NCBI GenBank assembly: GCA_000437495.1
Contig: FR897796.1
Span: forward strand, 1 to 19,100
Direction of reading: 5' to 3'
From: Prevotella sp. CAG:485
GTDB lineage: Bacteria; Bacteroidota; Bacteroidia; Bacteroidales; Muribaculaceae
Length of the DNA: 19,100 bases
Shown: positions 14,119-19,100 of the stretch, in pieces
Position numbering within the stretch: the stretch's first letter is position 1
Layout of the letters: every line of letters begins with the position of its first letter
Translations under genes and position numbers: made by a program
The notes under the pieces: model-generated
What the model saw: only the letters and a program-made list of their open reading frames with translations
Database searches by the model: none
What the model was told of the DNA's origin: nothing

Positions 14119-15075
14119 ATGACAAAGAAAGTATACAACAGTCTGATGGTCAACGCCAAAGACTACATCATGATAGTGGTGGGTCTGATTTTGTACGCCG
14201 TTGGCTTCTGCGTTTTCATCCTGCCGCACCACATCGTAATCGGCGGTCTCACCGGTGTCGGCTCGCTGGTTCTCTTTGCCACCAACGGCCTGATACCCGT
14301 GTCGGTAACCATTTACGCGTGCAACATCATGATGCTCACCTTCGGCTACAAGCTGTTGGGGCGCACCTTTGTGCTGCGAACGGTGTTCGGCGCCACCATT
14401 GCCGCTCTCTCAATCGGTGTATTGGAGGGCTATTTCACCTCGCATCCGCCTATTCTTGAGGACGTTACGCTGAGTCTGGTGTTAGGCGCCATTTTCTGCG
14501 GCATCGGTGTGGGGACGGTATTCGTCCACAACGGCTCGTCGGGCGGCACTGACATCGTGGCAGCCATGGTCAACAAGGTCAGCAACGTCTCCATTGGCCG
14601 CGCCATGATGATAACCGATATGACCATTGTGGCTTCGGGTCTGCTTCTGCCATACGACGGCACTTTCGCAGCGCGCATTGAAGCCCGTGTTCCAATGATT
14701 ATCTACGGCTGGGTGGGCACGTTCATCATCTCTTACATGACCGACCAGCTCATCAACACCAACCGACAGGCCAAACAGTTCGTCATCATCTCCGAGAAAT
14801 GGGAAGAGATTGCCACAAGCATCAACAAAAACGCTCACCGCGGCGTTACGGTGCTCGACGGCGAAGGCTGGTACACCAAACACTCCGTGAAACTTCTCAT
14901 GGTGTGGTGCCGCAAGATTGAGTCGGTAACCATCTTCCGCATCGTCAAGAGCATCGACCCCAAGGCCTTTATCACGCAGAGCAACGTCAGCGGCGTGTAT
15001 GGCAACGGCTTCGACAAGATGCGTGTGAAGATGAAGAAGAGCAAATCGCAAAACACTCCGCCCACGTTCACCTAA
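14119..15075 (+). CDS. YitT family membrane protein with DUF2179 domain (318 aa)
   Basis: The N-terminal part has about five to six hydrophobic helices (near 16-36, 41-56, 61-77, 85-103, 117-137 and 192-207), with the family-typical segment HHIVIGGLTGVGSL and the loop VFVHNGSSGGTDIVAAMVNK (134-153). The C-terminal region from about 219 (QFVIISEKWEEIA...) through GVYGNGFDKMRVK is the soluble DUF2179 domain. It is an inner membrane protein whose substrate is not established; some family members are suggested to be transporters. It starts shortly after the promoter box at 14089-14096 and is followed after 15 nt by the cation:proton antiporter gene, so the two are probably cotranscribed. Confidence 0.93.
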   Translation: MTKKVYNSLMVNAKDYIMIVVGLILYAVGFCVFILPHHIVIGGLTGVGSLVLFATNGLIPVSVTIYACNIMMLTFGYKLLGRTFVLRTVFGATIAALSIGVLEGYFTSHPPILEDVTLSLVLGAIFCGIGVGTVFVHNGSSGGTDIVAAMVNKVSNVSIGRAMMITDMTIVASGLLLPYDGTFAARIEARVPMIIYGWVGTFIISYMTDQLINTNRQAKQFVIISEKWEEIATSINKNAHRGVTVLDGEGWYTKHSVKLLMVWCRKIESVTIFRIVKSIDPKAFITQSNVSGVYGNGFDKMRVKMKKSKSQNTPPTFT

Positions 15076-15090
15076 TATCACCGCCGAAAG

Positions 15091-17433
15091 ATGTCAGCAG
15101 CCCTTCCCCTCGCCCTGTGTTATGCCGGCCTCCCTCAGGAAGCCGCCGGTGCCTCCACGGCAGCAACTACTGAAAAACCCGTGGCCAAGCCTGAGGAAGC
15201 TGCCGCCGACCACAGCAATTATCTGATTGGCGACCTGGCATGGATTCTGCTGCTCGGCGCCTTAGCCACCATCCTGTTCAAGAAACTGCGCCAGCCTGTG
15301 GTGCTCGGATACATTCTTGCCGGCTTCCTGGCCGGACCCAAGTTTGTGTATCTGCCCAGCGTGGTAACGCTCGAAAATATCGACTTCTGGGCCGAACTGG
15401 GCATTGTGGTGCTCATGTTCACCCTCGGCCTGGAGTTCAGCTTCAAGAAGCTTGTAAAAGCCGGGTCTGAAGCCGTTATTCCGGCGCTGGTCATCATCAT
15501 GGGCATGACGTTTGCCGGATTCGGCGTGGGCAAGCTCCTCCATTTCGACGCCATAAACTGCATCTTCCTTGGCGGCATGATTTCCATGTCGTCAACCACA
15601 ATCATCCTCAAGGCTCTCACCGATTTAGGCCTGCGGCAGAAGCGATTCGCCTCGGTGGTGTTGGCTGTGCTGATTCTCGAAGACCTCTTTGCGGTGGTGA
15701 TGCTTGTGTTGTTGAGCTCCATTGCCGTAGGGCAGTTCGAGGGCATGGCTCTGGTAATGAGCATTGCCAAACTCCTCTTCTTCATCGTTATATGGTTTGT
15801 GGTAGGTGTTTATCTGCTGCCTCAGCTCTTCAGCCGCGGACGGTCGTATATGAACGACGAGACGCTGCTTGTCATCTCCATGGGCCTCTGCTTCGGTATG
15901 GCTGTCTTCAGCGTCTACTGCGGCTTCTCGCTTGAGTTGGGAGCCTTCGTCATGGGCTCTATCCTGGCAGGCACCATGCTCGCCGAGCGCATCGACAAGG
16001 TGGTGAAACCCATCAAGGACCTCTTCGGAGCCGTCTTCTTCATCTCAGTGGGCATGATGGTTGACCCGGGCGTCATCGCCACATACTGGAGTCAGATACT
16101 CACCCTTGCCGTGGTGGTGATTGCCGGCATGATAATCTTCGGCACTCTGGGCATGCTCCTCGGCGGCCAGCCGCTGAAAGTGGCCATGGAAAGCGGATTC
16201 TGCCTCACGCAGATTGGAGAGTTCTCGTTCATCATCGCCACTTTAGGCATGAGTCTCGGCGTGCTGTCGCCGGAAATCTACCCCGTCATAGTGGCTGTGT
16301 CGGTCATCACCATCTTCACCACTCCATACTTCATCAAAATGTCGCAGCCGGCCTACAAATGGGTCGAGAAACATTTGCCGGGAAGCCTGCGCTTCCTCAT
16401 TGACCGATACAGCAAACAGGGATCCGACACCAGCGAGACGCGCAAGCTGTGGCGTGCCGTCCTCAGCCGCTATTTCATCCGCTTCATGCTCTACTCGGTG
16501 GTACTCATTGCCATCATCCTGGCTTCGCGCACATGGCTTCAGCCCTTCTTCATCAATTTGCTGGGCAACGACACGGGGTTGCTGCTCACGGTTATCATTA
16601 CGTTAGCGGCCATGTCGCCCTTCCTGGGTGCGTTGCTCTTCGCCTCGTCGAGCCGCACGGAGCGCATGAGGCTCCACTCCACAGCCGCTTTCTACGACGT
16701 GCCGTTAGTGGGTATGTGGGTAGTGCGTTATCTGGCGGTCTTCCTCTTCATACTCTACTATGTGTCGATATGCTACGGCGCCACCATTGGCTGGCTTGTA
16801 GGCGCGGGGTTCTACGTCGTCATCATTCTCTTTGCCTCCACCGTGTTGCGGCGCCGCTATCACCGCATGGAGCAGAAGTTTGTGGATAACCTCAATGTGC
16901 GCGAAAACACGCGTCTTGGCCTCAACAACCAGCTTGTCAGCGACTTGCACCTGGCTTACATAGAGGTAGGGCCAAGCTCGCCTTTTGTGGGCGACCGTCT
17001 TCAGGACTCGGGACTGCGCCGCGACTACGGCATCAGCGTCAGCAGCATTCAGCGCGGTCAGCGTCTCCTGCCCCTTCCCACTAAGGAGAGCCGCATATTC
17101 CCCGGCGACATTCTCGGTGTCATCGGCACCGACGACCAGATAAAGAAACTCAACGACGATATTGCCGCTTACGAACGCAACGCCGCCGCCATCGACATGA
17201 AACAGACGCAGAAGATGGAGCTGGTGAGTGTGAAGCTCGGTCCCAACTCGCCGCTCAACGGCAAGACGGTGGCCGACAGTCATCTCACCGACAAATACTA
17301 CTCCATGCTGGTGAAGATTCAGCGGCCTGACGGTGAATACATTCAGCCGGAAGCTAACACCACAATGGAAGCCGGCGATGTGGTATGGCTCGTCGGCGAC
17401 CCTCAGATAATCGACAAGTTACGCGGCAAATGA
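15091..17433 (+). CDS. CPA2-type cation:proton antiporter with two C-terminal RCK_C domains (780 aa)
   Basis: This is an inner membrane exchanger expected to swap K+ or Na+ for protons, acting in pH and ion balance. Residues 1-45 are a signal-like stretch plus an Ala/Glu/Pro-rich linker. About 46-425 is the Na+/H+ exchanger core, with KKLRQPVVLGYILAGFLAGP, IVVLMFTLGLEF, SMSSTTIILKAL, the LILEDLFAV motif with ion-site acidic pair Glu197-Asp198, and LTQIGEFSFI. A further hydrophobic block (about 460-588, four helices) follows. Two RCK_C (TrkA-C) domains at about 615-690 and 705-778 (ELVSVKLGPNSPLNGKTV; EAGDVVWLVG) form a cytosolic regulatory end. There is no nucleotide-binding RCK_N / KTN domain, unlike KefB and KefC. 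It is 34 nt upstream of the guaA ATG. Confidence 0.93.
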   Translation: MSAALPLALCYAGLPQEAAGASTAATTEKPVAKPEEAAADHSNYLIGDLAWILLLGALATILFKKLRQPVVLGYILAGFLAGPKFVYLPSVVTLENIDFWAELGIVVLMFTLGLEFSFKKLVKAGSEAVIPALVIIMGMTFAGFGVGKLLHFDAINCIFLGGMISMSSTTIILKALTDLGLRQKRFASVVLAVLILEDLFAVVMLVLLSSIAVGQFEGMALVMSIAKLLFFIVIWFVVGVYLLPQLFSRGRSYMNDETLLVISMGLCFGMAVFSVYCGFSLELGAFVMGSILAGTMLAERIDKVVKPIKDLFGAVFFISVGMMVDPGVIATYWSQILTLAVVVIAGMIIFGTLGMLLGGQPLKVAMESGFCLTQIGEFSFIIATLGMSLGVLSPEIYPVIVAVSVITIFTTPYFIKMSQPAYKWVEKHLPGSLRFLIDRYSKQGSDTSETRKLWRAVLSRYFIRFMLYSVVLIAIILASRTWLQPFFINLLGNDTGLLLTVIITLAAMSPFLGALLFASSSRTERMRLHSTAAFYDVPLVGMWVVRYLAVFLFILYYVSICYGATIGWLVGAGFYVVIILFASTVLRRRYHRMEQKFVDNLNVRENTRLGLNNQLVSDLHLAYIEVGPSSPFVGDRLQDSGLRRDYGISVSSIQRGQRLLPLPTKESRIFPGDILGVIGTDDQIKKLNDDIAAYERNAAAIDMKQTQKMELVSVKLGPNSPLNGKTVADSHLTDKYYSMLVKIQRPDGEYIQPEANTTMEAGDVVWLVGDPQIIDKLRGK

Positions 17434-17467
17434 CCCCTCACAATCCATCACCCAAACCCCATTGCCT

Positions 17468-18988
17468 ATGCAAAAAATAATCATACTGGACTTCGGTTCG
17501 CAATACACGCAACTCATAGCCCGACGCGTGCGCGAACTGAACACATACTGCGAAATTCATCCCTATAACAAGTTCCCGGCCGACACTGCCGACGTTATAG
17601 GAGTGATACTCAGCGGCTCGCCCTTCTCTGTCAACTCGCCACAGGCGCCGCAGGTGAATCTGCAGGCTCTGCGCGGCCGCTTCCCGCTGCTTGGCATCTG
17701 CTACGGTGCGCAATACCTTGCCAAGAGCCTCGGCGGCACGGTGGAAAGCGCCGAGACCCGCGAATACGGCAAAGCAAACCTCACCTTCGTAGATGCCGCC
17801 GACCCACTTATGGAAGGCGTGCGTCAGGGCTCGGTGGTGTGGATGAGCCACGGCGACACCATCACCTCGGTGCCCGCCGAGCTGCAACGTGTGGCCTCGA
17901 CGGCCGATGTGCGCGAGGCTGCCTTCAACATCCGCGGCGAGCAGACCTGGGGCGTACAGTTCCATCCGGAAGTCTATCACAGCCAGGACGGCATGGTGCT
18001 TCTGCGCAACTTCGTGCAGCATATCTGCGGCAGCAAATGCTCATGGACGCCCGACAGCTTTATTGAAAGCACAGTGGCTGACCTGCGTGCCAAACTCGGC
18101 GACGACAATGTGGTGCTGGCCCTCAGCGGCGGCGTAGACTCCACCGTGGCGGCCGTACTGCTCAACAAAGCCATCGGTAACCGCCTCACCTGCATCTTCG
18201 TTGACAATGGTCTGCTGCGTCTCAACGAGTTCAGCCAGGTGATGGAAGACTACACTCGTCTGGGTCTGAATGTGATTGGCGTAGACGCCAAGGATGATTT
18301 CTATCAGGCTCTCAGCGGCGTTACCGATCCGGAGCGTAAACGCAAGGTGATAGGCAAGGGCTTCATCGACATTTTCGACCGCGAAGCTCACAAGCTCTCC
18401 AACATCAAATGGCTGGCTCAGGGCACCATTTACCCCGACGTCATTGAATCGCTCTCCATCACGGGCATGACCATAAAGAGCCACCATAACGTGGGCGGTC
18501 TGCCCGAGAAGATGAACCTCAAGCTCGTGGAGCCGCTGCGTCTTCTTTTCAAAGACGAAGTGCGCCGTGTGGGACGCGCCCTCAACATCCCCGACCGCTT
18601 CATCAGCCGCCATCCCTTCCCCGGTCCCGGCCTGGGAGTGAGAATCCTGGGCGAGATAACCGCCGAGAAGGTGCGCATACTGCAGGAAGCAGACAACATC
18701 TTCATCCAGGGGCTCCGCGACCATGACCTCTACGACAAGGTATGGCAGGCCGGAGTGGTGCTTCTGCCCATCCGCAGCGTTGGCGTCATGGGCGACGAAC
18801 GCACCTACGAGAATGTAGTAGCTCTGAGGGCTGTCAACTCCACCGACGGCATGACGGCCACCTGGACACCGCTCCCCCACGACTTCCTCGCCGAAGTCTC
18901 CAATGCCATCATCCGCCGCGTGCGCGGCGTCAACCGCGTAGTCTACGACATCTCCTCCAAGCCGCCGTCGACAATCGAGTGGGAATAA
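17468..18988 (+). CDS. guaA: GMP synthase (glutamine-hydrolysing) (506 aa)
   Basis: It converts XMP, ATP and glutamine to GMP, the last step of de novo guanine nucleotide synthesis, in the cytosol. The amidotransferase half has LGICYGAQYLA with nucleophile Cys78 and GVQFHPEVYHS giving His166 and Glu168. The synthetase half opens with the ATP-pyrophosphatase P-loop LSGGVDST (219-226) and contains IFVDNGLLR and SHHNVGGLPEKMNLKLVEPLR. The C-terminal dimerisation domain ends in KPPSTIEWE, the normal terminus. I choose the ATG at 17468 (MQKIIILDFGSQYT) and not the in-frame TTG at 17462, because homologues begin at this point. It is the third gene after YitT and the antiporter with a 34-nt gap, so it is probably part of that operon, although a separate unseen promoter is possible. 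Confidence 0.98.
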   Translation: MQKIIILDFGSQYTQLIARRVRELNTYCEIHPYNKFPADTADVIGVILSGSPFSVNSPQAPQVNLQALRGRFPLLGICYGAQYLAKSLGGTVESAETREYGKANLTFVDAADPLMEGVRQGSVVWMSHGDTITSVPAELQRVASTADVREAAFNIRGEQTWGVQFHPEVYHSQDGMVLLRNFVQHICGSKCSWTPDSFIESTVADLRAKLGDDNVVLALSGGVDSTVAAVLLNKAIGNRLTCIFVDNGLLRLNEFSQVMEDYTRLGLNVIGVDAKDDFYQALSGVTDPERKRKVIGKGFIDIFDREAHKLSNIKWLAQGTIYPDVIESLSITGMTIKSHHNVGGLPEKMNLKLVEPLRLLFKDEVRRVGRALNIPDRFISRHPFPGPGLGVRILGEITAEKVRILQEADNIFIQGLRDHDLYDKVWQAGVVLLPIRSVGVMGDERTYENVVALRAVNSTDGMTATWTPLPHDFLAEVSNAIIRRVRGVNRVVYDISSKPPSTIEWE

Positions 18989-19100
18989 ATGCGTGGCATC
19001 CCTCCGCGAGCACCCATAGGGAAATAAACCATATCCGAACAATCTAAACAGATTGATACCTGATACATATTTACAGTCCACGGCTGACCCGACGTGTCAG

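Noticed and set aside
19041..19054. Hairpin AATCT-AAAC-AGATT after guaA, considered as a terminator
   Set aside because: Five A/T-rich pairs and no T tract after it; the true end of the operon probably lies beyond or was not recognised.
18041..19081. Minus-strand ORF of 346 codons opposite guaA
   Set aside because: It is a shadow of the strongly conserved GMP synthase coding frame, with no own promoter or recognisable domain.

Overview
The window looks like chromosomal DNA from a gut-type Bacteroidales bacterium, plausibly Muribaculaceae-like (the family is inferred, not proven). The reasons are: at least four promoters of the Bacteroidetes form (TTTG or TTG, about 19-20 nt, then TAnnTTTG) placed correctly before genes; a topoisomerase subunit A of the Bacteroidetes type; a PorT-type outer membrane barrel; a DUF3316-like protein; and a secreted beta-helix protein with a C-terminal T9SS-like sorting domain. 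Genes are GC-rich and intergenic DNA is distinctly AT-rich. I see no insertion sequence, phage gene, CRISPR array or rRNA.

Layout: 70-1479 (minus) holds two secreted proteins of unknown function in a probable operon. The upstream one carries a 9/18-bp-periodic repeat just after its signal peptide. 1736-1811 (minus) is tRNA-Lys(TTT) with its own promoter and terminator. 2287-4920 (plus) is a secreted protein made of two tandem beta-helix copies. It converges, across a two-way terminator and a 9-bp tandem repeat, on a cytosolic L-asparaginase (5122-6162, minus). 6501-7649 (plus) is a lipoprotein with a possible small ORF in its leader. A 350-nt AT-rich gap and a terminator follow.

13243 down to 8064 (minus) is a probable four-gene operon: topoisomerase IV subunit A, DUF3316-like envelope protein, S41 peptidase-like lipoprotein, thiol peroxidase. 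13361-14029 (minus) is an outer membrane barrel protein, divergent from 14119-18988 (plus). That last block is a probable operon of a YitT-family membrane protein, a CPA2 cation:proton antiporter with two RCK_C domains, and GMP synthase.

Most of the window is ordinary core genome. The observations most worth checking are the 9-bp repeat arrays in two intergenic spots together with the 9-bp-periodic coding repeat nearby, the duplicated beta-helix protein, the leader ORF before the lipoprotein, the apparently leaderless start of the topoisomerase gene, and the S41 protein that lacks the usual catalytic lysine. I did not find a convincing new multi-gene system.
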